From Acidobacteriota bacterium (GTDB lineage: Bacteria > Acidobacteriota > Thermoanaerobaculia > Thermoanaerobaculales > Thermoanaerobaculaceae), in NCBI GenBank assembly GCA_021818005.1, contig JAKAFI010000003.1, positions 1-37,920 of the forward strand: 37,920 nucleotides of DNA. The letters run 5' to 3'. Below the pieces are notes generated by a model. The model saw only the letters and a list, made by a program, of their open reading frames with translations. It searched no databases and was not told the origin of the DNA. Shown in pieces: positions 25,131 through 34,158 of this stretch (positions within the stretch are counted from its first letter, which is position 1; each line of letters opens with the position of its first letter). Made by a program: the position numbers and the translations under genes.

Positions 25131-25939
25131 GTGGCCTCCCCGATCGCGACTAGCACGCGCTGGATCGCCTCGGCGTCGTCTCCAGCCGGCGCTACTCCGC
25201 GGGCGAGCAGCGCGGTCAGGCGGTGCTGGAACAGGGCGGGGGGCCACCCGGCCTCCCGCAACTTCGGGTCATCAAGCGAGGGGTAGGCCTCGAGCAGCGC
25301 ACAAGCCTCGGCCTGCGTCCGCCCGTCGTGAGCCGCACAGTCGAGGTAGCCGCAGACCTTCGCGTTGGGTATGATGTCCCGCCGGATGCCGCGGTGCCGG
25401 AGGAGGCCTCGAGAGAGCGCCTTGCAGCGCTCCTCCTGCTCTGGAGTCGGTACCCAGCGTGTGCGCTTGGTAGGCTCTGGAGTGGTGGGGTGGGGATCGC
25501 GCGCGCGTGTGTCTTTCCTGGAAGGGGAAGGGGAAGGGGAAGGGGAAGGCATTGCGTCCGCATATGCGTCCGCATTGCGCCCGCATTGCGTCTGCCATCT
25601 GGCCTCAGCCGCCTTCCTGCCGTTATTAGAGAGCTTCTGCTCTCGCTCGCGCCCGTCGAGCCAGAGTTGAAGTAGCTTCGGGTTGGTGATTCGATCAACG
25701 CGAGATGGATGCGAACCGAAGAACAACTCGAGGATCAACTCGAGTTCAGGTCTCGCTCGCGTCATCTTCGCCATGCGCGCCAGCTTGTCGCGGTCGGTCG
25801 GGAGCGAGCATCCGTCCCCCTTCCAGCACCACATGAGCAGGCGCATGTATCCACGCTCCGCGCGCGGGCTCAGGTCGTCGATCGCCTCGGACGTGAGCCA
25901 GTCGTCGACCCAGAGCGGGAGGGGAGGCGTAGCGCCCAT
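25127..25939 (-). CDS. Replication initiator-like protein (DUF1376/YdaU-like N-terminus)
   Basis: PPLPLWVDDWLTSEAIDDLSPRAERGYMRLLMWCWKGDGCSLPTDRDKLARM; adjacent to the DnaC-like gene. Confidence 0.65.
   Translation of the reverse strand: MGATPPLPLWVDDWLTSEAIDDLSPRAERGYMRLLMWCWKGDGCSLPTDRDKLARMAKMTRARPELELILELFFGSHPSRVDRITNPKLLQLWLDGREREQKLSNNGRKAAEARWQTQCGRNADAYADAMPSPSPSPSPSRKDTRARDPHPTTPEPTKRTRWVPTPEQEERCKALSRGLLRHRGIRRDIIPNAKVCGYLDCAAHDGRTQAEACALLEAYPSLDDPKLREAGWPPALFQHRLTALLARGVAPAGDDAEAIQRVLVAIGEAT
25520..25594. repeat. Five GGAAGG units followed by four ~11-bp iteron-like repeats; candidate replication origin
   Basis: ggaagg x5 at 25520-25549; cattgcgtccg / catatgcgtccg / cattgcgcccg / cattgcgtctg at 25550-25594. 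Confidence 0.55.
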
Positions 25940-26220
25940 CAGCAGAGCTCCCACCCGACCGCGTTGCCAGCCGCGTCCCGCACCCGCCGCGCGTCGCCGG
26001 CCTCCTCGAGTTGCTCGAGCCCTCGGAGCGCCTCGGTGACCGTGATCCGCAGGCTCACGGCAACGGCCCGGAGTGTCCGCGGACCATGCGGCGCCACCTC
26101 GTGCAGGTGCCGGCGCAGTGCCGCGAGCAGATCCACGGGCCCGGAGCGCTCGGGCAGGCGAGCCTGGTACTGGTGCCGGAAGGTGCAGACGGCCGCCCAG
26201 CTTCCGCGGAAGAGGCTCAT
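25939..26220 (-). CDS. Small HTH-like protein
   Basis: MSLFRGSWAAVC...LAALRRHLHEVAPHGPRTLRAVAVSLRITVTEALRGLEQLEEAGDARRV (winged-helix pattern). Confidence 0.55.
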   Translation of the reverse strand: MSLFRGSWAAVCTFRHQYQARLPERSGPVDLLAALRRHLHEVAPHGPRTLRAVAVSLRITVTEALRGLEQLEEAGDARRVRDAAGNAVGWELC

Positions 26221-26549
26221 CTGCGCCCCCGCGTCGACGGCAGCGGCAGCTCGGGCTGCTGGCCTGGCCAGACCGCCGTCCAAACTGTCGCTCGGATGCG
26301 GCCAGGTGCTGGTGAACGTCGCCGGCCTGAGTCGCGGATCAACCCAAGCTGCTGGAGCTCGCGGCGCCGCGGTCTCTCCGTGTTGCCGGCGAGTCCGAGC
26401 ATGGTCTGCAACTCCTCGTCGGTGAGGCCGAGATCCCCTTCGGCGCGGATCGCCTCAAGCACACGCTCGCGGTCGCGACAGGCGCGGGGCAGGGAGTCGG
26501 CTGCGGCCTCGCGGGAGGGTTCGGAGTGGGCGACGTAGGGCAGGGCCAC
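26217..26549 (-). CDS. Winged-helix phage protein
   Basis: RVLEAIRAEGDLGLTDEELQTMLGLAGNTERPRRRELQQLGLIRDSGRRR. Confidence 0.6.
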   Translation of the reverse strand: MALPYVAHSEPSREAAADSLPRACRDRERVLEAIRAEGDLGLTDEELQTMLGLAGNTERPRRRELQQLGLIRDSGRRRSPAPGRIRATVWTAVWPGQQPELPLPSTRGRR

Positions 26550-26551
26550 GG

Positions 26552-26797
26552 TCAGCGCCTGCCGTTCAGGGCGTCGTCCTCGGCGGGGTGCTCGTCGGGG
26601 TCATCCTCGAAGAACGGCACCTTCCTCGCGTCAAGAGCCTGAGCGAGCAACTCGATGCCGATCTCCTGGTCGCTGATGGACGCGACCGGTGCGCCAGTGC
26701 GACGCGCCTTCTCTTCCTTCGCAGCCGTCAGCCGTTTGCGGAAACCGCTTGTGAATCTGACGGAAATGCGGTCGTCGCTGCCGTTTGCCATTGCCAC
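26552..26797 (-). CDS. Small early protein, possibly RHH-like
   Basis: ISVRFTSGFRKRLTAAKEEKARRTG; first gene of the leftward operon. Confidence 0.45.
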   Translation of the reverse strand: MAMANGSDDRISVRFTSGFRKRLTAAKEEKARRTGAPVASISDQEIGIELLAQALDARKVPFFEDDPDEHPAEDDALNGRR

Positions 26798-26838
26798 CGT
26801 CCTCTGTTGATGTCACACTGATTGCCAGGGATGAACCA

Positions 26839-26867
26839 CGATTAGCAGAATCTGCGGGTGGGGTCAA
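26839..26867 (-). promoter_or_regulatory. Candidate promoter of the leftward early operon
   Basis: On - strand: TTGACC, N17, TAATCG, upstream of the 26797 start. Confidence 0.4.
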
Positions 26868-26952
26868 GAGAAAATGCGCCCTGTGGCGCAATAGGCGCGA
26901 ACCATGAGGAGTGGGTTGACGCCGAGGAACGCGCGGGGTGATGATCGACGGC

Positions 26953-27297
26953 ATGCGATGGCTCTTGATCGTGCTGGTCCTCGTCGGTGGATGTGCGACG
27001 ACCGTCACCCGGTGGGAATCGACCAGCGAGGAGGGCCGTCGCTGCCTCTGGCGATGCGACTCCGACGGTCACCGATGCCAGTCTCAGTGCTGGGGATCGC
27101 CCGGCTGTTCCTCGAGCTGCTCGGCCTCGGTCTACTCCTGCAACGCCTCGTGCCCTGGCGCGCGCATCGTCGAGCAGCACGTCGAGGAGCCGCTTGGAGC
27201 CACCGGGGGGCCTTCGACCGACGCTGACTGCTGGCGCCTCGGGCTGTGCCAGCGAGGCGAGTGCGAGGTCCGCAAGGGCCGGTGCGTCAGGCGTTGA
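26953..27297 (+). CDS. Cys-rich lipoprotein with four CX3C pairs
   Basis: MRWLLIVLVLVGGCATT lipobox; CLWRC-x6-CQSQC-x5-CSSSC-x6-CNASC, then CWRLGLCQRGEC...C. Alternative starts at 26938/26941. Confidence 0.6.
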   Translation: MRWLLIVLVLVGGCATTVTRWESTSEEGRRCLWRCDSDGHRCQSQCWGSPGCSSSCSASVYSCNASCPGARIVEQHVEEPLGATGGPSTDADCWRLGLCQRGECEVRKGRCVRR

Positions 27298-27546
27298 GCG
27301 TCCCTTCGCACCTGCACCATGGCACGATTCCGCGGATGGCACGGTATCGAAAAGTGCAATGCTGACAGGTAGATGGATGGGGCACCACCCCCTCCAGTCT
27401 GCGAGTCGGCGCCCCGACCCCACACACAATTTGGGGCACTTTTCACCTCCAGGGACACGATTCGCGCCAGAAAGGCGCACATTTGGGCCATGTTGAGCGT
27501 TTGTACTTGACATAACCGACCGACCGTGCTCATTCTGGCACACAGG

Positions 27547-27978
27547 ATGGGCGACACCGCGACCGCCAAGCCGACCCGCAAGCCCCGCAACGCCCGCCGC
27601 GGCCTCGGCAAGGTCCCCAAGACCACCGAGGACCTCTTCCGGCTCGCCAGCCGCTCCGCGCTCCTCGTCGCACAGGGCAAGATGTCCGCCGTCGAGGGGA
27701 AGGCCGTCGCGGACCTGGTGAACAGGGCCGGGCAGCTCTCCCGGCGCCTCGAGCCCGACGATCCGTCCCTGACCGCCACCGGCGCGAAGGGGATGCCCCT
27801 CGATCAACTCCTGGCGACCGTCCAGGAGCTCGCCGCGAAGCTACAGCCAGGCGCGACCCCTCTCGCAGCACAGAAGCCGACCGACGAGACGCCTCTCGAC
27901 CTCACCGACGAGCCCGCAGCGGGCCCCGGCGTCGCGAAGGTGCTCGAGCTGCTCAAACGTGAAGAGCCGGCCGCGTAG
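27547..27978 (+). CDS. Possible small terminase / first late gene
   Basis: MGDTATAKPTRKPRNARRGLGKVPKTTEDLFRLASRSALLVAQGKMSAVEGKAVADLVNRAGQL; position in the head module. Confidence 0.4.
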   Translation: MGDTATAKPTRKPRNARRGLGKVPKTTEDLFRLASRSALLVAQGKMSAVEGKAVADLVNRAGQLSRRLEPDDPSLTATGAKGMPLDQLLATVQELAAKLQPGATPLAAQKPTDETPLDLTDEPAAGPGVAKVLELLKREEPAA

Positions 27979-28002
27979 GCTGGCGAGAAAGGATCCGCCC
28001 CA

Positions 28003-28596
28003 ATGTCGTTCCGCCCGCGTTCGATCGAGGAGACCACCAATCTGTTCTCGCTGTTCCTCCACTGGCTCGTCCAGATGAAGAACTCGATCCTGACCGGCCT
28101 GCTCTCGTCGGCGCCGACCACGGCGAGCACACAGGCGACCGGCGCCACCGGTGCGACCGTCGTCCGCGTGAACCTCTCGGCCGGAATCATCACCGTCGCG
28201 GGGGTCGCGAAGGAGTTCACCGCCGAGGCCGATCGCGTGCTGCACGACACGACCGTGTACACCGGGGCAGACGCCGGGGCCGGCACCTCGACGCTGACCA
28301 CCGCGAACTGCTACGCCTACATCACGATCGTGGCGAAGAACGCGGCCGGGACGATCTCGCTCGTGAACTGTAAGGGCGGGACCGCCACCAGTGCGGCGCT
28401 CGCGCTCGCGGCGAGATGCACCGACGCCGAGATCGACACCAAGGTGAGCAACGTGCCGTGGGTGCGCGTCTGCGACGTGCAGATCTACCGATCCGGCGAC
28501 ACCGCGATCAGCCAGGTCCAGGACAACACCGTGCGCCCGATCCTCGGCAGCAACTGCTCCGAGGAGCTCTTCACCTCGATGGGCTCGGTCGACTGA
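28003..28596 (+). CDS. Putative virion structural protein
   Basis: 197 aa beta-rich; head module. Confidence 0.45.
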   Translation: MSFRPRSIEETTNLFSLFLHWLVQMKNSILTGLLSSAPTTASTQATGATGATVVRVNLSAGIITVAGVAKEFTAEADRVLHDTTVYTGADAGAGTSTLTTANCYAYITIVAKNAAGTISLVNCKGGTATSAALALAARCTDAEIDTKVSNVPWVRVCDVQIYRSGDTAISQVQDNTVRPILGSNCSEELFTSMGSVD

Positions 28597-28600
28597 GCGG

Positions 28601-29485
28601 GTGCCGCGCCGCATCGCCATAGCGGCCATCGCGCCGGACATCACGCTCCCCATCTGGGCGGCGATGTTCCGGCGCGCGGTGCTGCCCACCGTCGACGAGG
28701 TGCGGGTGGTCGCGGGCTCGCCGATCGCCGAGATGCGGACCCTCGCGGACCGCGAGCTCGGATTCGCGCGGATCCGTCTGCTCGACTGCTACCCCAGCCA
28801 CGGGCACGAGCTCACCGAACTCTGCCGCAGCATCGAGGGCGACGCCGACGTGCTCGTGATCGAGTCCGACTGTTTCGTGCGGTGCGCTCCGAGCGTGATC
28901 CGGGAGATCTGGGACCGGCTGCACCTGTTCGGCGTGATGGGCTCGCGGATGGCGCGCGGGCCCGCCGAGGGCGCAGCCTTCCTCGACACGTTCGGCGCCG
29001 GTCTCTATCCCAACATGTGCTTCGCCTCGCTCGACGTGCTCCGCAAGCACACCTCGATGGACTGGACGAGCCGTGACGGCGGAGACGTGGGGCAGATCGT
29101 CGGCGAGGAGCTCCACGAGGCCGGTCTGCACAACACGAGCGCAGCGCACCTTCCACAGTGCCGCCTGAGCTCCTACTGCGGCGTGCAAATGGTCGAGCCG
29201 GGCAGCTTCAAGGGCCCCTGGCTGCACGTCGGGGAAATGAGCGGGATCCCGCGCTGGGGCATCGGCTCGCCTCCGACGCAGCGACACACCCACAGCCCCG
29301 CTGCGGTCGCGGCCTACGCGGCGGCGATCGAGAGCGGCCTCTGCCGGCCTGGCGCTGAGCTCGAGCGGATGCGCGGCCACGTCGAGTGGTTCGGGTCGCA
29401 GCCCGCGGCGCAGGAGCCGCACTACCAGGCCTGCAAGCGCCTTCTTGGGCGCGTGTTCAACGAAGCGAACAAGGAGCGACTATGA
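28601..29485 (+). CDS. Glycosyltransferase-like protein (GT-A-type)
   Basis: IAIAAIAPDITLPIW...EVRVVAGSP...GDADVLVIESDCFVRC (acidic metal-site-like motif). Confidence 0.45.
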   Translation: MPRRIAIAAIAPDITLPIWAAMFRRAVLPTVDEVRVVAGSPIAEMRTLADRELGFARIRLLDCYPSHGHELTELCRSIEGDADVLVIESDCFVRCAPSVIREIWDRLHLFGVMGSRMARGPAEGAAFLDTFGAGLYPNMCFASLDVLRKHTSMDWTSRDGGDVGQIVGEELHEAGLHNTSAAHLPQCRLSSYCGVQMVEPGSFKGPWLHVGEMSGIPRWGIGSPPTQRHTHSPAAVAAYAAAIESGLCRPGAELERMRGHVEWFGSQPAAQEPHYQACKRLLGRVFNEANKERL

Positions 29486-29946
29486 GCAACGTCACGATCC
29501 GCCCCCTCTTCAATCAGGTGCTCTGCCGTCCGGTGAAGCACGCCCCGCCGTCGAAGGAGATCGATGTCAAGAACCCGGAGACGGGGGAGATGGAGACCAA
29601 GACCCTCGAGGGCGACCCTGACGCGAAGGACCCCTTCCCGGTGGCGCGCGTGATCGCCTGCGGCCCCGAATGCAAGTACCTCCACGCCGGCGACCTCGTG
29701 CAGATCGCAGAGGTCGAGGCGGAGCACTTCCTCGCGGGCGAGGTACAGGCGTGGACCGTCGAGGAGAAGATCCGGTGCGTGGTCGAGGGCGAGGACCGCG
29801 CGAACCTGATCGAGGGCATCAGCCAGGAGAAGGCCGAGGCGCGGCTCGCGAAGCTTCGCGCCGACGCTGAGATCAAGCGGTCGCTCGCCATGGGACAGGT
29901 CGCGCCCCGGCACCACGCGATCGTGAACGGGCGCAGGGTCCGCTGA
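29482..29946 (+). CDS. GroES/Cpn10-like fold protein
   Basis: TIRPLFNQVLCRPV...PFPVARVIACGPECKYLHAGDLVQIAEVEAEHFLAGEVQAWTVEEKIRCVV follows the Cpn10 pattern; ATGA overlap. Confidence 0.5.
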   Translation: MSNVTIRPLFNQVLCRPVKHAPPSKEIDVKNPETGEMETKTLEGDPDAKDPFPVARVIACGPECKYLHAGDLVQIAEVEAEHFLAGEVQAWTVEEKIRCVVEGEDRANLIEGISQEKAEARLAKLRADAEIKRSLAMGQVAPRHHAIVNGRRVR

Positions 29947-30485
29947 TGGCCGCACTGACAGCAGATGGCATGATCCGGATCGCTCTCGAGCATCCGATCT
30001 ACCATCTTCCGGTCTCCGTCCGCGCCGCGGCTCCGGCCGACGAGGGTTTCATCTTCTCCGGCTGGCTCCGCTCGCTCGCGGATCAGCCCCCGTTCCGGGA
30101 CCTGCTCGAGTCCCGCGGCCTCGATCGCAACTGGTACTCAGCCGCGCAGCACGCGCTGATCTCGCGGCTGCTCGCGCGCGCGAGCGTTCGCGTGCTCGCG
30201 GCCACCTCGCCGCAGCACCCTGATCACCTGATCGGCTTCATGGTCTTCGAGCCGGCCGAGCGCGTGGTCCACTGGATCTACGTCAAGAAGGGGGCGAAGG
30301 TCGGCCTCGGCTTTCGCTGCGCCGGCGTCGCCACGCGCCTGATGATCGCCGCCTTCGGCGAGCGCAGCGCCGAGCCGGTCACCGCCTCGATCCGAACCGC
30401 AACCGGAACAGCGCTCGCCTCGAAGTGGAGCGAGCGCTGGCCGATCACCTTTCGCAGTCACCGCCTGTGCGAGGAGCAACCATGA
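29946..30485 (+). CDS. GNAT-like protein of the head module
   Basis: VLAATSPQHPDHLIGFMVFEPAERVVHWIYVKKGAKVGLGFRCAGVATRLMIAAF. Confidence 0.5.
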   Translation: MAALTADGMIRIALEHPIYHLPVSVRAAAPADEGFIFSGWLRSLADQPPFRDLLESRGLDRNWYSAAQHALISRLLARASVRVLAATSPQHPDHLIGFMVFEPAERVVHWIYVKKGAKVGLGFRCAGVATRLMIAAFGERSAEPVTASIRTATGTALASKWSERWPITFRSHRLCEEQP

Positions 30486-30829
30486 TGGCCGCAACCGAGA
30501 AGATCGTTCGCGTGCAGCTCTCCGAGCAGCTCGTCGGCGTGTTCCGCGGCGAGGTCACGCCGAAGAGCATTGAGCCGGGGAAGCGTGGCTTCACCGTTGA
30601 GGAGCACGATCGCTACCTGCAGATCAGCCGCCGCGATCCGCGCCGGCCGAATGTCGAGGTCGTGGCCTGCATCGGCTACGGCCCTGGCGTCGTGATCGTG
30701 AAGGAGCGCACCTACGCCGCAACCGAGTCCACCCCGCAACGAGTGAGCACCGATGGATCCGCGAGCAGCGCTGAGCCTGCTGGCCGCCGAGCTCGCCCGG
30801 CGGGCCGCACAACGGGGAGCGACGAGTGA
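30482..30829 (+). CDS. Hypothetical head-module protein
   Basis: 115 aa MMAATEKIVRVQLSEQLVGVFRGEVTPKSIEPGKRGF; overlaps the TerL start. Confidence 0.45.
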   Translation: MMAATEKIVRVQLSEQLVGVFRGEVTPKSIEPGKRGFTVEEHDRYLQISRRDPRRPNVEVVACIGYGPGVVIVKERTYAATESTPQRVSTDGSASSAEPAGRRARPAGRTTGSDE

Positions 30830-32267
30830 ATTTCACCCCGGCCAGGCTCGCGTCCGAGCGCTCCGTGATGATCGCGGCGCTCTGCCTCGTCGTGTCGGTC
30901 TGCTCACCCACCGCCGCTGGGGCAAGACCCACTACCTCGTCACCGACGAGGCCGACGTGTGCCTCTCGCGCGAGCGCGCCCGCTGCTGTTACATCGCCCA
31001 GCAGAAGACGAACGCAAAGCGCCTCTTCCTCGAGGCGATGCTGCCTCTCGCGGAGAAGTACGGCTGGGACTACGACTGGCACGCCGTCGATCTCGTCTGG
31101 ACCTTCCGCGAGACGGGGAGCTACGTCCAGGTCTGCGGGATGGACGACCCCCGGACCATCCGCCTCCTCCGCGGGTTCAAGTGGGATCGAGCTCACATCG
31201 ACGAGGCGCAGGACTTCATCTATGGCGACCTGCAGAATCTCACGATGCGCGTGCTCGGCCCCGGCGTTGCTGAACGTCGCGGCCAGATCGTCATGGCGGG
31301 GACTCCGGGCGACGCCGAGAACTTCTTCTGGGAGGTCGTGGCAGCTCGCCGTCACCACGACTGGCTCGTCGAGCATGGCAAGTTCCTCGAGAACCCTCAC
31401 ACCAGGGGCGCTCTCCTCGAGGAGATCGAAGGGCTCATTCGCGCCAACCCCGGCGTCATCCACGAGCCATGGTTTCAGCGCGAGTATCTCGGTCGCTGGA
31501 TCGCCGACTCCCGCCTTGCAGAGGTCGAGGTTGACCTCGAGCGCAACGGGCTCCGCGAGTGGACGCGCGAAGGCGACGATCGCTTCGATCTCGGGATCGA
31601 CTGGGGATGGACCGCTGCGCCTGCCGTCGCAAGCAGCGCGGAGCGGAAGTACAGCGCGGCCTACGTGCTCGGCACCTGGAATCCGCGCCGCTATCCATGG
31701 TTCGTCTACCTCCAGGCGCGACTCCTCGAACCGATGTTCATTCACGAGCACGTCGCCTTGCTCCGCGAGATGCTCGCGCGATGGCCTGGCCTCCGCATCT
31801 TCGGTGACCCAGCCGCCGAGGCCGGGCCGCTCCACGACGACCTGCGGAACATCTTCGGGATCCCAATCGAGGACGCCGAGAAGCGGGACAAGCGCTATCA
31901 CATCGAGCGCCTCAACTCCGAGAGCTCCCAGGGGCACCTCAAGCTCTTCCATCTCGACGAGGCCGACGGAGAGCCCGCGGTCGGTCGCGTGCTTCACTCG
32001 CCGCACCCTGAGCACCATCCGCTCTTCCGGCAGTGGCGATCGCTGGTGTGGGGCAAGGGGCCCGGAGGAAAGCGCGTCGAGGGATCGCCGCGCCACCTCC
32101 ACGACGGAGCGCTCTACGCTCGCCGCGGAGCCTATCTCTACGCCTATCGCGAGCCTCAGCCTCCCGAGACGCCCGAGCAGCGCGACGCGAAGATCAGCGC
32201 CCACATGCGAGAGACGCGGCTCCTTCACATGCGGAAGAACCAACGCCGCGCGCACCACGGGAGGTGA
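30753..32267 (+). CDS. terL: Terminase large subunit
   Basis: GLLTHRRWGKTH (Walker A-like), DRAHIDEAQDF (Walker B), FDLGIDWGWTAAP (RNase H-like nuclease Asp). Confidence 0.85.
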   Translation: MDPRAALSLLAAELARRAAQRGATSEFHPGQARVRALRDDRGALPRRVGLLTHRRWGKTHYLVTDEADVCLSRERARCCYIAQQKTNAKRLFLEAMLPLAEKYGWDYDWHAVDLVWTFRETGSYVQVCGMDDPRTIRLLRGFKWDRAHIDEAQDFIYGDLQNLTMRVLGPGVAERRGQIVMAGTPGDAENFFWEVVAARRHHDWLVEHGKFLENPHTRGALLEEIEGLIRANPGVIHEPWFQREYLGRWIADSRLAEVEVDLERNGLREWTREGDDRFDLGIDWGWTAAPAVASSAERKYSAAYVLGTWNPRRYPWFVYLQARLLEPMFIHEHVALLREMLARWPGLRIFGDPAAEAGPLHDDLRNIFGIPIEDAEKRDKRYHIERLNSESSQGHLKLFHLDEADGEPAVGRVLHSPHPEHHPLFRQWRSLVWGKGPGGKRVEGSPRHLHDGALYARRGAYLYAYREPQPPETPEQRDAKISAHMRETRLLHMRKNQRRAHHGR

Positions 32268-32270
32268 CGC

Positions 32271-34154
32271 GTGAGCGACTGGTCTTCCTTCTGGTGGGGC
32301 TGCATGCACGCCGACGACGCCGGGCGAAAGCTCTGGGCGACGTTCGAGACGATCCGCAGTCAGCACCTTGCCAGACTCGAGCGGCTCAAGCGCCTGACCG
32401 ACGCCTACCGGAATGTGGAGCCGGTCAACGGCTTCGACCCGTTCCTCTGGAAGCTCCGCGGCATCTTCGGCGCGCCGGTGACCTTCAACGTGGTTCGATC
32501 CGCGATCAACACCGCCGTCGCGCGCCTCTCGCTCCGCGACCCCATGGCGATGTGGGGGACGAGCGCGGGCGATCAGAAGCAGAAGCAGATCGCGCAGGCG
32601 CGGACGAAGCTCGCGGCCGGCGTGATCCAGCGCGAGCGCGCGTTCTCGCGCTCGTTCATCAAGGCCCTCAAGGACTGCGCGATCGGAGACTTCGGTTGCG
32701 TGCGCCCGAAGGCCGACGGCGAGCAAATCCGGGTCAAGCGCGTCCACCCCTCGCGCATCTTCTGGGACGAGACCGCAGCCCTCGACGACGATCCACCCTC
32801 GCTCTATGAGCTCTCCTGGCCGACGCCGGAGGAGCTCGCCGCGATGTTCACGCGCCGAGCCGACGACATCATGCGCGAGGCCAAGCGGCTCTCGGTCGCC
32901 GGTATCGACGGGGTGGCGGCGCGGCAGGTCGTGGAGTGCGTCGAGGCTTTCCACCCCGCGCGCGGAAACGCCCCCGGGCGGCGAGCCATCGCGATCGAAG
33001 GCGTGGGCGTTCTCGTCCAGGACTGGGACGGACCCTGGCCGCACAAGTTCGTGCGCTGGGATGGCGGGGACGTGCTCGGGTTCTCCTCGGTCTCCGCCGG
33101 GGACGAGCTGCTCCCGCTCCAGGAGGAGCTCGACTTCATCCTCGAGAGGATCGCCGAGAACGCCGAGGCGCACAGCGGCGCGAAGATCTGGAAGCCGAAG
33201 GGCTGCGAGGTCAACACGGACGATCTCGCCCGCAACGACCCGAACGCTGTCCACGAGTACGTTGGGGACAGGCCGCCAACGCTCCAGCTCTGGGACATCA
33301 TGTCCCCGCAGTATTTCCAGTGGGCCGAGACGGTCTACCGCCGCGCGTTCGAGATCGTGGGCGTCAGCGAGTTCTCCGCTACCTCGAAGATGCCGGGCCC
33401 GCGGATGGAGTCGGGCGAGGCCATCCGCGCCTACCAGGAGCCTGAGAGCGTCCGCTTCGCGCCGCTCGAGCGCGCCTACACCGAGCTCGTGGTCGACGTG
33501 AGCGAGGAGATCACTCGCGAGGCCCGCCGGCTCGCGCGGACCCACAAGGGGTGGGCGGTGAGCTACCTCGAGCGCGACCGCACGTTGACGCAGGTCAAGT
33601 GGTCCGACGCCGAGGGCAGCGACAACGGTTTCACCGTTTTCCCGCAGGCCCAGAGCGGCCTCCCGATGCAGCCGGCGGCGCGGCTCTCCAAGCTCCACGA
33701 GCTCGCCCGCGATCAGGTCGTGGACCGCGCGACCTTCATCGCCTACGCCGGCCCGCTCATGGGCGCCGACATGGAGGATTGGTGGCAGCTCGCGAACGCC
33801 CCCGTGGCCGCGATCCGGAAGCTGCTCGACTCCATGCTCGCAGCCGGTGACTACCTCGAGGAGTGCCGGCCGTTCGAGGCGATGCCGGGGCTCGAGCTCG
33901 GCGTCCAGATCGCCATGGCCTACCTCGCGCGAGGCGTCGCCGAGGGCCGCCCGAAGGCCGAGGCCGATCTCCTGGTCACATGGATCACCGACGCAGCCGC
34001 GCTGATCAAGGCTCGCACGATGCCGGCGCCGCAGGCCGGGGCTCCCGTGGTCCCGTCCGCGCCGACGCAGGTCGCCGCTCCACCGCCGTCCCTGGGCCCG
34101 GGGGTTGCCGGGCCGCCGACGATGCCGGGCCCAGGCCCGATGCCGAACGCGTGA
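32271..34154 (+). CDS. Portal protein
   Basis: 627 aa directly after TerL; DPFLWKLRGIFGAPVTFNVVRSAINTAVARLS...; position and size. Confidence 0.75.
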   Translation: MSDWSSFWWGCMHADDAGRKLWATFETIRSQHLARLERLKRLTDAYRNVEPVNGFDPFLWKLRGIFGAPVTFNVVRSAINTAVARLSLRDPMAMWGTSAGDQKQKQIAQARTKLAAGVIQRERAFSRSFIKALKDCAIGDFGCVRPKADGEQIRVKRVHPSRIFWDETAALDDDPPSLYELSWPTPEELAAMFTRRADDIMREAKRLSVAGIDGVAARQVVECVEAFHPARGNAPGRRAIAIEGVGVLVQDWDGPWPHKFVRWDGGDVLGFSSVSAGDELLPLQEELDFILERIAENAEAHSGAKIWKPKGCEVNTDDLARNDPNAVHEYVGDRPPTLQLWDIMSPQYFQWAETVYRRAFEIVGVSEFSATSKMPGPRMESGEAIRAYQEPESVRFAPLERAYTELVVDVSEEITREARRLARTHKGWAVSYLERDRTLTQVKWSDAEGSDNGFTVFPQAQSGLPMQPAARLSKLHELARDQVVDRATFIAYAGPLMGADMEDWWQLANAPVAAIRKLLDSMLAAGDYLEECRPFEAMPGLELGVQIAMAYLARGVAEGRPKAEADLLVTWITDAAALIKARTMPAPQAGAPVVPSAPTQVAAPPPSLGPGVAGPPTMPGPGPMPNA

Positions 34155-34158
34155 GGCT

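Noticed and set aside
14298-26797. Search for integrase/excisionase indicating temperate lifestyle
   Set aside because: No recombinase-like ORF recognised; the RHH protein alone is not evidence for lysogeny.
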